A DNA stretch of 64,000 bases from Hepsetus odoe (GCA_017165825.1 CM029387.1:11060535-11124534); one strand, 5' to 3'; numbered from the stretch's first letter, positions 25,601 to 36,519 are shown. A program made the numbers and translations. Notes: a model not told the origin generated them from the letters alone.

Positions 25601-28600
25601 CAGTTTCAGTTTAATCACTTGATAGTGTGCTGCTTGTTCAGACATTGATGCTGCACTACTTCTTTTTCTGCACTTTAACTACATATGCACCTGGCGGCTA
25701 AGATGTATAATCAAGTAAACATTTCATGAATTGACTAACCTTTGTGACACACGGTAATATGACACTTTGCCCATTTCTTCGTCAGAAGTAGTCCTCGATC
25801 TTCTAAGCTGAGGAGGGAGAAAGATTACTACTATTTGTGAATTTAAAGTATTCATATGGACTGAAAATCAATTTAAAGAACGTAAACTAATTTAATAAAT
25901 CAGAAAATGTTACTGAATGTTAAGTGCGCTTTAGTATCAAACTTTCATAACCCTACATGAGACTGGTCTAAATAATTTTTTGTAGTTGCTACTGCTTGGA
26001 CAAGCTTTACTAAATGCTAAATCATAGTTGATCTAATAATTTGGACTGCTGCATTATTCATTTCATATTATATATTATCACAGTTTAATACAATCCATCT
26101 TAAGAGCATCTTAACTTTATTATTTGGAACATTTCTATTTTTCTGTGCATGAACGTTTACCAGTGTAAAAAGCATCTGCTAATTTCAAATAATAAATCTT
26201 TAAAACCAACAAAAATGAAATAAAAGGTTTTGTTCCAAAACATCACAATATTTATGCATTATTTTACAGGGGATTTCTGTCATTCCTTTCTTTTGTGGTG
26301 TGATTAAGCTAAAGTGCATGGTGAAATATTTCTAGCCAGAGTAGTTTTAATAACCTATAAGATTAAGAGCGCAGAGATTTTACCTTGGCATCACAAATCA
26401 TAGCTAATATGCTAAGTTAGAAGAATAAGTCACTTATCTGGAAAAAAACAATTAAGCACTGTTAATACTATGTGGCTTTAAAGAAGTATTTACCCAAGGC
26501 TTTGAGAGGTCCTTTAGGAGCTCTATCTCACTCTTTGAGATGACATCATGGTATCTTACAATCTGTGGCTCATCCCATTCCTCTTCCACTTTCACTGGAG
26601 CATACATCAGTCTGGGGTTCCCTCCAACTGTGCTGTATCTGCAGCTCAGTGGCCTTTTCTTCCTGGATGTCTGAGGAAAAAAACATGTATTTTGATTTCA
26701 TGATTTTTATTCATGACCTACAACATTAGGAGTGGGCTTCACCTGCAAATTGATAAACAGTCAGTGATTTTGATTTGAATTATTCAAATTCAAATTCTAA
26801 AAATGTCATTTAAAGTAAATTTATTCTAATGATCATTCAGAAAATAATGATCCTTAAGGGGTTATTGACTTGGAAGCAAATTTATAAGAAAAAAACAACT
26901 ACTATATGTTGATATTATTCCACATCTGATTTCCAAAAAAATATAGATCTTTAAGGAGCCTCCCTCAAAAGAAGATGCTTTGATACCTTAAAAGTGTCAT
27001 TATACATACAGACTAATAACTGAGCTTAGAAGCCAACCCTGTACTTTAATGTCACTGTGTGCTTTTAACATTTCATTAGTTAAGTTGAAACAAGTGAAAT
27101 AGAGATGCAGTGCAACTTCTCATTCAAAATATATGCTGGATACTTCCTTCTGTTATCTAAATGGTGCTGATTTATTTTGTGTGTTTTGTGCACAACTTGC
27201 CATTTTGACTGCCTCCCCCCTGCAAAGGGCCTCATAGAGGCTTCCCGAGGTTTCATCCAACTTGAGTATGTCAGGGCCTGGGGTGTGTTGTGAATGTTTG
27301 CTTTTGTAAATAGCCAGGTCAAGTCTAGCTTCCAGGTTGGTGGGATCTAAAGCATAAGGGTTATAATATACCATGTATGTACACCTACAGATATATAATA
27401 TATACAGTCTAAAAAAAAAGGTGCTGAAGAGGGTATTCTGAAGTGATGTCACAGAACTATTTTTAGCTCCAGAAATAAACTTTAATGGGATCATTTCAGA
27501 GCTCAATTTTTATTCTGTGACAATGCTCCTTACTATTTTCACCACCTTTAGTTTGAAAAGATGTTTTAGAGCATCTGAAAATCTTGCACTGATTATACTT
27601 TCACCTGAGTTTTGTATTAGCAAATAACACTTACCTAGATTTATAATCTGCTGAGTATAACTGATTGCAAAAGGCATATTTCCAAATTTGCTGGCCGACA
27701 CGATGAGGTATTTAAACACCATATACTTTAGAACATCTGCATCTTCTTCCACTTTGTCCTCTTCTTCTTCTTCATTAAGCTTAGCGAGACACTGTTGGAA
27801 CCACAGGAAAGCATGCTGGTAGCTTCCATGTATGTAAGCCACTTGTCCCAAATGGAAGCTTTGCATCAGGTTTAAGTGGACTGTTTCCCCTGTCCAGCAT
27901 TATTCAAAAAGACATTCAATTTTTGACAGCTTGACAGTTTATCATTGTGTAAAAAGCTTTTATCTATAAATTTAATGTCATGCCAAACAACACATATTGC
28001 TTAAAACATTGCCCTCTCATCGACTAATGCTTTATGGACTCCTATCTGAGGACTAGAATTTTTAGCTTTTAAAAAATCTTTAAATCATGAACTTACACTT
28101 AATTAGTTTCACCTATAAGTGGATCTGATAAAATGGACACTAGGTGAGTGTCACAGTTTAGGTTTGGTGCAGTAGAGGGCGCTCTGTTCTGATTGAGCAC
28201 ACCTGAGCTCATGAAGGCACAGGTGTGCTTCATTGGGGCTGATTATTTAAGCTCCAATGAGTCAGAACAGAGCGCGGTTCATTCACGAGGCAAAGCCTCA
28301 CTTTAATAGTGGAGGTTATATAACCTGTTTGGTCACGACTGCAGTTCCCTGGGTCTTGTTTTGGTTAGAACTGCAGTCCATGTTTATGGAATAAAGTTAT
28401 GTTCCAGATCACTGGCTCTGCACTGACATCCTTCCCACACCGCCACCACCACCGTTACAGAAATGAACTGCCATAACCTGGACGTTGCGAGCCTCAAAGG
28501 CCAGTTCGAGGAGAATGAGCGGGTACTCAGAGTTTTGGTGGAGGTCCTCAGGATGAAGGTCTTGAGCTCCGCGAATGCTCAGTGGGGCACAGAACGCAAC

Positions 28601-31600
28601 AGCCATGGAGCTCTTGAGACGCCTGGAGCTGCTGGCCTGCTCAATCCGGCTTGCCTCTTCTCTAGAGCCCAACGAGTGACTGGAGGAGTACAGCCAGATT
28701 GAGCAGGCGCTGATGGCCATAACGGTGGTGGTTTGTCAGTTCCTTGACCGACTAGAGGAAGAACCTTTGCCCATTCCCCCTCCCATACCACTCCCAGATC
28801 CTCATCAGCTACAACACGGGAATACGGCAGAGAACGCGCCCTGGGTCATTCAACACGGGAAGGCGGCAAAGAAGGCTGCCCGTGACACAGAAAGCGGGAC
28901 ATTGGCAAAGAAGGCTGCCCATGACACGGAGAGCAGGAAGTCGTCAGAAAATGCCCCCTGCGCCATGCACGAGGGAGGTTGACCAAGAGAGCCCTTTGCA
29001 GCATGGAAAGCGGCATCAAGTAGTCAACCCCAAATCCCAGTACCACTAACCCATTTGCCAGGCAGAAAGCAGAGCAGGAGCAGCTCCAGGTGCCCCATAA
29101 ATGGGGCTGTTTAAGTTTGGAGAGGTTTTTTGTTTGGCTCACCCCTATGGCTCGGCTCCAGGCTTCTGTCACAGTTCAGGTTTGGTGCAGTAGAAGGCAC
29201 TCTGTTCTGACTGAGCACACCTGAGCTCATGAAGGCACAGGTGTGCTTCACTGGGGCTGACTATTTAAGCTCCAGTGAGTCAGAACAGAGCGCGAATCAT
29301 TCACGAGGCAAAGCCTCACGTTAATGGTGGTGTTTTATAGCCTGTTTGGTCATGACTGCAATTCCCTGGGTCTTGTTGTGGTTAGAACTGCAGTCCATGT
29401 TTATGCTTTTTGGTTTATGGAATAAAGTTATGTTCCGGATCACTGGCTCTGCACTGACGTCCTTCCCGCACCCCGCCACCGTTACAGTGAGGATACAAGG
29501 TAGGTGTGCCTAGTCAAATGACTTTTCTGCATATAATTTAGCAGTGTTCAACACAAAAATCTTTGTTTATAAGTTTCTTATTCTATACCAGTATAGGTTT
29601 ATTTTCTAGAATAAGTCATCAATTAGGAAGCTTTTAAGAGTGTGAAAGGAATTTCCTTAAGTGATTGTAAAATGTTTTGATGGCATGGAAAAAAAAACCC
29701 TTCAAGTCTAACCTGTTAATGGGTCTGTAGTTATGTTCTGTGGGTAGAGTTTGTACATCTCCTGCAGTTGAATTATTCCATAAGCAGCTCCATCCATGTC
29801 ATCCTGGTCAGGGAGTTCCTGTAACTCTTTGTTCAACAGTTCTTGATATACTGCAACATTAATAGATGTAATGCATCCTTTTATCATTCATGAAAGGCAA
29901 TTATACATTTTTCTAATTGTTCAATTGTTTTGATCCTGTTTTTCTCAGTCTGCTATATCACACAGTCAGTTAACACAACCTCTTCATTCATAACCCACTT
30001 ATAGTTGAAAGCAAAGCCAATTAAATGTAAGATATGATCACTTGATGTAGGTTACAATCTTCATTTCATTAATGAAATTGAGATGTAAGTACTGTTAAGT
30101 GATTTACACACTTTATGCTGTTTTCAAAAAACACTTAAAAGAGAGAAAATACCTTACCCTGAGAAGGACTTGTTTTAATGCATTTAGAGATCTTTTCCCA
30201 TTTATCTCTAAGTCTCCTCATTAACTTGTAAGCTGGAAGTGGGTCAGTCATTTCTAGGTCTGGTCTTCGAGAGTTGTATAATTTAAGTTCAAGCAGAACA
30301 CTGTAATGAAATTATACACTTATCATATAATTTTCATGTATTTATCTTTTATGCCGAGTTTGTTATGCACTGATGTTCTGCAAGTGGCAGAGGAAATTTT
30401 GTTGGGATAGTGAAATGAAAGGATTCCAATAAATATTCACCAATCCCTGGAACAAACTTTTCATTGTCACTGAAGCAACTGAAGAAGGAAAGCGGGTGGA
30501 AATTAAAAAAGTTGCTGGTACAAAACTTACAGTACTGTGCAAAAGTTTTAGGCAGGCGTGAAAAAATGCTGTAAACAAAGAATGCTTTAAAAAATGGAAG
30601 TGTTAATCATCTATCATTTATCAATTATCAATCAACAAAATGCAGTGAATGAACAAAAGAGAAATCTAAATCAAATCAATATTTGGTGTGACCACCCTTT
30701 GCCTTCAAAACAGCATCAATTCTTCTAGGTACACTTGCACAGTTTTTGAAGGAACTTGGCTGGTAGGTTGTTCCAAACATGAATGTGTTTCAACCTACGT
30801 GTGACATTGATGATTATGTTTGGTAAAATTGCATTGATCATACACCGACTATAATCCTACAAAATCCCTGACTTGTGCAAGTGTACCTATAAGAATTGAT
30901 GCTGGTTTGAAGGCAAAAGGTAGTAACACAAAATATTGATTTGATTTAGATTTTTCGTTTGTTTGCTCACTTTGCATTTTGTAAACTGATAAAAATAAAC
31001 AATCATTATTTATATTTCTGAAAACATTTTTTGTTTACAGCATTTTTTCACACCTGCATAAAACTTTTGCACAGCACTGTATATCTAAATTCATTACTTC
31101 AAAAAAATGAAATATTTTCAGATTTTTCTCTCCCTAGACTATAATGTTGTGAAAATCGATGATTGCACAAATAATAAAAGTGTATTGTGAACTTTTTTAC
31201 CAAGATAAATTGTTTTAGCAGTTTTTAACCATTTTTACTGCATATGCATATAAGGAGGTTTAAAGACGATTACAGAAATGAAATGTTTTAGATGGTTGGT
31301 CAGTAAGAATTAAAATGATTCTGAATTGGAAACAGAATAACTGAGTTAGTGAATATTGCTACCTTCTCAGTTTCAACAGATAAGCCGCCTCCATAATAAT
31401 GTACTCGGAGAAGTTCTCCAACAGTTCTTCCTCCTTTGCAATGAGGCTGACCATTTGATCTAAGACAATCATGTTTTTGCATTAGGTGTAGTTACTTATT
31501 TATTTTACACACTAAACTTTTTCCCCTTTAAACACAAAAAATTAGAGAGAGAGAGAAAATAAATAAATAAATATGAATGAATTACCTGTAGATGAATAAA

Positions 31601-31661
31601 ATTCATGCCCCCTGGCACAAATAACCCAGCAGAAAAATATAAGGAGGTTCTTTGGGGCCAT
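22616..31661 (-). CDS. Prolyl 4-hydroxylase alpha-subunit paralogue (P4HA1/2-like), 14 coding exons
   Basis: Minus-strand exons in order: 31586-31661, 31363-31459, 30158-30300, 29713-29850, 27635-27889, 27201-27346, 26494-26670, 25740-25807, 24212-24311, 23906-23956, 23747-23797, 23579-23647, 23071-23167, 22616-22686. Phases are consistent; 512 residues, the family's usual size. The catalytic alpha subunit works in the ER with PDI (P4HB), hydroxylating X-Pro-Gly prolines of collagen using Fe(II), 2-oxoglutarate, O2 and ascorbate. A signal peptide (MAPKNLLIFFCWVICARG) precedes an N-terminal helical region, a TPR-like peptide-binding domain (about 152-236) and the dioxygenase domain. Iron ligands H413, D415 (GPHYD) and H478 (KHAGC) and the 2-oxoglutarate Lys488 (GSKW) are present. 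The His478-Lys488 spacing of 10 matches human P4HA1; Asp-to-distal-His is about six residues shorter. Conserved cysteines (LCRG, SCRY, HAGCP, RRRC) are kept. Sequence is nearer P4HA1/2 than P4HA3 but diverged from both. The intron after 27201 has a GC donor; the donor at 24211 (GTTCTG) is weak. Confidence 0.95.
24480..24622 (+). mobile_element. 5'-truncated retroelement insert with 14-bp target duplication
   Basis: The 115-bp insert (24494-24608) has ACCTGTCCAGGGGTGTCCCC, GAGTTGGACTCCAGCACTCC and CCGCTTGGGACAAGCGGCAG, and ends in a (TGAC)n tail. It is flanked by exact 14-bp repeats of CTGATTCTCATACA at 24480-24493 and 24609-24622. The 3' module is a common fish non-LTR retroelement end. It lies in the intron between P4HA exons 8 and 9. 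Confidence 0.85.
28149..28459 (+). repeat. Left LTR
   Basis: 311 bp. It shares the order GAGCACACCTGAGCTCATGA, TATTTAAGCTCCA, GGCAAAGCCTCAC and GGAATAAAGTTATGTTCC with the right copy at 29167-29486, with scattered substitutions. Confidence 0.92.
28463..28980 (+). pseudogene. gag-like internal remnant of the LTR element
   Basis: It starts ATGAACTGCCATAACCTGG three bases after the left LTR. The first frame, MNCHNLDVASLKGQFEENER and on to about 28702, looks like the N-terminus of a Ty3/gypsy-type gag with a coiled helix. The next frame (28713-28982) is proline-rich, then repeats a KKAAHDTES-like unit. No catalytic domain is seen. The gag assignment is inference from position and composition. 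Confidence 0.5.
29167..29486 (+). repeat. Right LTR
   Basis: 320 bp. It matches the left LTR, with an extra short segment (TGCTTTTTGGTTTA) before the AATAAA and a few substitutions, which suggests an old insertion. Confidence 0.92.
30530..31079. mobile_element. Tc1-type MITE in a P4HA intron
   Basis: Ends are inverted repeats of more than 50 bases. CAGTACTGTGCAAAAGTTTT at 30530 pairs with the complement ending AAAACTTTTGCACAGCACTG at 31079, and the match continues through TGAAAAAATGCTGTAAACAA. TA flanks both sides. The 550-bp length and absence of a transposase frame mark a non-autonomous element. Confidence 0.87.
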
Positions 31662-31749
31662 TCTAGTGATCCTCTGGTTTAAAAGACAAAGCTCTAATCT
31701 GACACCACTGAGACTCTTAAACCCAAAGGCAATGTACAAATTGGAGGCT

Positions 31750-31760
31750 GTATTATATAG
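31750..31760 (-). promoter_or_regulatory. TATA-like element upstream of the P4HA gene
   Basis: The minus strand reads CTATATAATAC about 90 bases before the start codon at 31661. This fits a TATA box with a short 5' UTR of roughly 60 bases. No expression evidence is available. Confidence 0.5.
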
Positions 31761-31761
31761 G

Positions 31762-32415
31762 AACACCTGGGAAAATACCCATCAGGTGACTTGACAGCTG
31801 ACTGAGAAGTGTTACACAGAAAACAAAAGCAAAACCAAATAGTGAATGTTCACCTCGGAAAGGGAATACGTGCAATATCCAGAGACTTACAGGAACAACT
31901 TGTAGTTTCTGAAGAAGGCACACCTCACTGTTGATCATTGGTAAGGAACAGCAAAGCCACAGTGTCAGTTATAGCAACCACTAAGAGTGGTTCTTCTAAG
32001 AAATGATTCCAAAGAACCATTTTGAGCACCTTCAGTTTTTTAAAACAAATTCAACATATTTGTTCTGTACTTAAATTTATGGAGCAAAAAGTATTGAAAA
32101 AAGACCCTCCTCAGTTCCACTATACATCACCTCTTGGTATAATGCCAACTATATAACAATTGCACTGGCGTTGTAATAGAAATCAAGGTAAAAGACAAAT
32201 AGTAATCTTATTACAGAACTAAAAATTATGTTTCTCATTTGATGTTTCTTATTTGATGTTGATCTTATTTAAAACTATTAATCTGAAAAATAAATATACA
32301 TGTGGAAAAAACAGAAAGTGAAAGAATGATGAAGTGTTGTAAACAATGCTGACATTATCTGAAAAAAAGGAACATAAAAGTCTCATGCACTGACTGTTAT
32401 AGAATAGAAAGTTAT
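31762..32415. other. Intergenic, upstream of the P4HA gene
   Basis: AT-rich, with no supported gene. The minus strand has CAGGTG/CACCTG E-box-type sequences near 31765-31795 that may belong to the promoter. Confidence 0.45.
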
Positions 32416-32554
32416 GATTATCCATAGTGACCTGTCCAGTGTCCCCCTGTCCTTCGCCCTGTGTGAGCTGGGATGGACTCCAGCACCCCCCCCGTGACCC
32501 CGCTTGGGATAAGCGGCAGAAACCGACCGACCGACGATGAAGATTATCCATAGT
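32416..32554 (+). mobile_element. Second retroelement insert with 13-bp target duplication
   Basis: The insert 32429-32541 has the same 3' module as 24494-24608 (ACCTGTCCAG, CAGCACCCCCC, CGCTTGGGATAAGCGGCAG) but a (CCGA)n tail. Exact 13-bp direct repeats GATTATCCATAGT flank it at 32416-32428 and 32542-32554. Confidence 0.85.
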
Positions 32555-34227
32555 CTTAAGTAATAGACTTTATTTTATAAAAAAAAAACAAAAAAAACAT
32601 TTTCTTTCCAAAAATCCTTTCCTATTATTTAACTAGCCGCCTACATAAAATCAGTCAGCCATTTCTTTATTCCAGGAACTCACCTAGTCTCAAAATAATC
32701 TTCATACTCTTAACTTTAACAGATTGAATGTTCACTTGTAATAGAATTTCATGCTGCAAAATTTATACCATTTTTCATTCAAGAAGCAGAGCTGGACTTT
32801 GACGAAGAATCAGCTGTGGTAGTTTGGCAAATCCAGCCCACCAAAGATTTTGAGTTTTCCTGAATTTGTATGTCGTCCATGCCACTCCTTAAAACATCAA
32901 AGCCATTTAATGCTTTTACAGTCTCATTTTACAGACTCATTCCTCACATATTTCCATCCTAGCATATGGCATAATTAATTTATTGGTATATCACCATATA
33001 GTTGTGAACATAGCAATAATTTCAGATGCAGAATCATTACATTTTTCACTTAAAGGCTACATTTATATAACAATACAACACATGTCATGGTCAAATAGTT
33101 AATTAATAAATAAATAGAAACAACAGTATCTTTTCATTGTCCATCATTAGCTAAACTTTGCATTATGTGAGTCTGGACTGAGAGGCATGGCTGACTGACA
33201 GGGTCAGATAGTGAATGTAAACTGTATAGGTAACAAATTAAAGTAAAAGAATGTTGCATTGTTGCTTTTGTTTTACCTTTTGTTCAGTTATCAGTACACT
33301 GCATCTATGCTACCTGCTAAAGCCAGACTTTGGGATCTACCCCACTGATCTACCCCACTACGGACACGTGTGTGAATGGGGTCCTGAACGGCAGCTGCCT
33401 ATGTTTGAGTGTGAAATGGATGTAGTTGGTCTCCTCATTCATGTTCCCTAACAGATGCATGGAAATGAGGGAAACTGAGTCAGTTTTGTTGAAATATAGT
33501 GAGAGCATTTGTTTGGTCAGTACAACCTTGCTAAGTAAAACTCAACAGCCCAGTTTATTAAGATTTATGCTGATGATTTTTTCAGTCAAGAATCTGCTTT
33601 ACACATTTCCATAAAACCACCTGTCTTTAAATTAAGTTCATCCAATATTTCTCACTTATTCCTCCCACACTCTCTTCTTCCTCCTGCCATCTGGAATAAG
33701 GGCCTTCACGACCAGGATGAGAAATAGTTTTATTCCCCTGGATATAAGACTCCTGAATCAGCAGAACTGATTTTATTAGAATCCCACATAATGTAATTAC
33801 CCATACACTGTTTCATATTTTATTAACATAGCTGCCATGTTTGCACAATTATGAATTATTGTTACTGAATCCTCTGAACTTTGCACTTTATAATGATTTG
33901 CTGTTGTTGTTTTCAAATTTCAGGGATGAAAGATGGGTTCCACAGTTTTACCAAAAACAAAGCAATTTGCCCCAAGAAGCCATGTAATTAAAGAGATTTT
34001 TCCAGAAAAACCCTAAAACCCCTAAAACCCCTAAAACCTTGGTCCAAAAAACCAAGCAGAAATTTACAATGAGGCTCTTTGTAGCCATGTATTAATCCTC
34101 AGGTTTTAAACCAAAGGCAAGGCTGTACTTTAATCATGCTTAATATTATGAAAGACTTCTCCACCCTTCTCCACTCACTGAAATACCCATGGTGGTTCAT
34201 ACATTTATAGACACATACACTTTAGGG
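32555..34227. other. Intergenic, AT-rich
   Basis: No supported gene. Around 33661-33790 the plus strand resembles the end of a LINE (PSG-R, RMRNSF-PLDIRLLN-like). At 34008-34036 there are three CCCTAAAAC-type units. Confidence 0.5.
33661..33790 (+). mobile_element. Possible LINE 3' coding fragment
   Basis: Translation in one frame gives LPSGIRAFTTRMRNSFIPLD then IRLLNQQN, resembling the C-terminal end of Rex/L2-type LINE proteins in fish. It is short and without other support. Confidence 0.45.
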
Positions 34228-34395
34228 TAGGGGTGTCGAACTCCAGTCCTGGAGGGCCAGAGTCCAGCACATTTTGGTGATTTCCCTCCTCAAACACACT
34301 CACTACTACAGCCACTAAGTATGAACCAAGTGTGTTTAAGAGGACAAATCACCAAAATGACTCCGGCCCTCCAGGACTGGAGTTTGACGCCCTTG
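34228..34395. mobile_element. hAT-type MITE with 8-bp target duplication
   Basis: The ends form a near-perfect inverted repeat. TAGGGGTGTCGAACTCCAGT and the following CCTGGAGGGCC pair with GGCCCTCCAGGACTGGAGTT and the following TGACGCCCTTG. CTTTAGGG occurs at 34220-34227 and 34396-34403, an exact 8-bp duplication typical of hAT elements. At 168 bp it has no coding capacity. Confidence 0.85.
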
Positions 34396-34667
34396 CTTTA
34401 GGGTATGCTGTGCAGAAATACCTGTAGGGATTTACATGTGCACAGAAACAAAACCAAAACCTAGCGCTGAGCAATCAGAAAGTAGATGAAATATTTGCAA
34501 ATGCTCCTGCAGATACTTACAGGAACACCTTGTAGTTTCTGAGAAAGTCACAAGTCATGCTTTTGGCACTATACTAAGAGCAACAATTAACAACAACTAG
34601 GGTTGTAAACAATGTTAACTGATATTACAGTATTTAGATAAGGATAATTTTTTTATAGCAAACCATT

Positions 34668-34672
<5 letters not shown>

Positions 34673-34699
<27 letters not shown>
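34673..34699. repeat. (TA)n microsatellite
   Basis: About 13 TA units. Confidence 0.9.
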
Positions 34700-34704
<5 letters not shown>

Positions 34705-34849
34705 TAACACATAATTCTTCTCTACATTAATGAAAGAACACCATATGCAACTTAATATCTCTTAGGTTTTCTTCCAAGACAATCAGTCTTTCTCTCACAA
34801 TATCAATATAAAAATGCTTCTTCATCTCTCTCACCATTCAAGGTTCCAA

Positions 34850-35280
34850 ATGACAATCAAGGTAGAGGCTCCTAGCAGAGGCCATAGATATCTACCTCAT
34901 CAATTACTGTTATGCTCTGCTTGTGGGACTCCCAGCAATATGTAAATTAAACTCAAATATGTCAAATGAAACTCATGAATAATATGGTCCAGAATGTATG
35001 GTGTGCTTGGTGTTCAGTCAAATAAAGCTTATGTCACTCCACTACTAACTGACCACCTCTGGCTACCCATGGCTGCCTGAATCAATTCAAGTCACTAACG
35101 CTTGCCTACAGAGTGACTTCATGATTTGCTCACAGCATTATGTTCTTCTAGGGAACATAGTTTGGCATGGTAGAACAAGCTACCAAATAATTTCGAAGAA
35201 CACCTCCTATAACCTCTAACCAACTTCCACTATTCACTTCTTAATCCTAATTTATCCTGCTAAACTTTCATATGAATCAA
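34850..35280 (+). mobile_element. L2-clade LINE fragment
   Basis: Broken plus-strand frames read INYCYALLVGLP, matching the LDYCNALL-GLP motif of L2 reverse transcriptases. TPLLTDHLWLPM follows, matching HVTPLL--LHWLP. Stops and small indels interrupt it. Confidence 0.75.
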
Positions 35281-35335
35281 TTTTTCACTCTCACACACTC
35301 ACTTTTCAAAGCCACTTGTCTTAATTAGTGTCGCA

Positions 35336-36303
35336 GCATTGTGTCTGTGGTGCTCTTAATTGGCATAAAACCCTACTGCCGTTCACTAATCCTCACTGCT
35401 TTTCTTAACCTAGCTTCCACTACTCTTTGCCTTCATGCCGTGGCTGATCAACTTTATTCCTCTATAGTTACTACAGCTCTGTGCATCACCCTTATTCTTG
35501 AAAACTGGTACCAGTACACTTCGTCTCCACTCCTCAGGCATCCTCTCACTTTCCAAGATTGCGTTAAACATTCTGGTCAGAAACTCAACTGCCATCTCCC
35601 ATAAACATTTCCATGCTTCCACAGGTATGTCATTCGGTCAAACAGCCTTTCCATTCTTCATTCTCTTCATTGCTACCCTTACTTCCATCTTGCTTATTTG
35701 CTTCACTTCTTGGTTCACTATTGTCACATCATCCAATCTTCTCTCTCCCTCATTTTCTTCATTCATCAGCCCCTCAAAGTACACCTTCCATCTGCTTAAC
35801 GCGCTCTGTTCACCTGAGTACATTTCCATTTCTATCTTTAATCACCCTTACCTGCTGCACATCCTTCCCAGCTCTGTCTCTCTGTCTAGCCCATCGGTAA
35901 AGGTCCTTTTCTCCCTCCTTACTCTCAAACCTCTCATACAATTCACCAAACACCTTATATTTGGCCTTCGCCACTGCTTGCTCTGCGGTTCATCTCCTTC
36001 ACCTGTAAACCTGTCTGCTTTCTTCATCTCTCTGACTGTGCCACATCTTCTTTCCCTCTTCTTCTGTATACACTCCTGTACATCCCAGTTCCAAAACCAG
36101 GTTTCCTTATCCTCCTTCTTCCTTCCAGCTTCCTTCCACCAACTACATTCCCACCACTTGGTCCTCGACTCACTTTCCTCCTCTTCTTGACCTCCAAGGT
36201 CATCCTACAGACCCCCATCCTATGCTGTTAAGCCACACTCTCTCCTGTCACTACTTTGCAGTCTCCAGTCTTCTTCAGACTGACCTTCCTGCTAAGGAAG
36301 CTT
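35336..36303 (-). mobile_element. RTE-clade LINE fragment (pre-RT and RT start)
   Basis: Minus-strand frames include RWKVYFEGLMNEENEGERR, MKRMKNGKAV, then FLTRMFNAILESERMPEEWR and VLVPVFKNKGD followed by CSNYRGIKLISHGMK. This is the order of an RTE reverse transcriptase N-terminal region. Frameshifts separate the blocks. The GC-richer pyrimidine-heavy plus strand explains the long open frames seen there. Confidence 0.85.
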
Positions 36304-36502
36304 GGGGTGGTGGTGGTCTAGTGGTAGGGTACTTGAAGGACCTATGGCTCAAGAGGTCCCAGGTTTGAATCCCACCTCTGGCACTACCACCACTGGGTCC
36401 CTGAGCAACCCTGAATTGCTCCAGGGGGACTGTCCCTGTAATTAGGACATGTAAGTCACTCTAGATAAGAGTGTCTGCTAAATGCCGTAAATGTAAATGT
36501 AA
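36304..36502 (+). mobile_element. tRNA-Glu-like SINE, copy 2
   Basis: Same family as 19162-19369: TGGTCTAGTGGTAGGGTACT head, GGTTTGAATCCC B box, CTGAGCAACC middle, GTCTGCTAAATGCCGTAAAT tail. It is inserted within or at the edge of the RTE LINE sequence. AAGGA on both sides may be its target duplication. Confidence 0.85.
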
Positions 36503-36519
36503 GGATATAATCCACCTGT

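Larger units (their letters stand above)
28144..29491 (+). mobile_element. Complete compact LTR retroelement (non-autonomous) in a P4HA intron
   Basis: The left LTR 28149-28459 and right LTR 29167-29486 are near-identical, start TGTCACAGTT and end CCGTTACA, so they have TG...CA ends. The 5-bp target duplication GTGAG is at 28144-28148 and 29487-29491. AATAAA near the 3' end of both LTRs gives plus orientation, opposite to the host gene. The internal part is only about 0.7 kb, far too short for gag-pol. It has a short gag-like frame but no protease, reverse transcriptase or integrase, and no obvious primer-binding site or polypurine tract. Confidence 0.9.

Noticed and set aside
33251..33614. 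Short open frames near 33.3-33.6 kb
   Set aside because: No recognised domain or splice partners; treated as chance frames in AT-rich intergenic DNA.
34008..34040. Telomere-like CCCTAAAA repeats
   Set aside because: Only about three imperfect 9-bp units, not the vertebrate TTAGGG motif; too short for an interstitial telomere.
35498..36190. 230-residue plus-strand open frame
   Set aside because: It is the antisense of the RTE LINE on the minus strand and is a low-complexity Ser/Leu/Phe translation.
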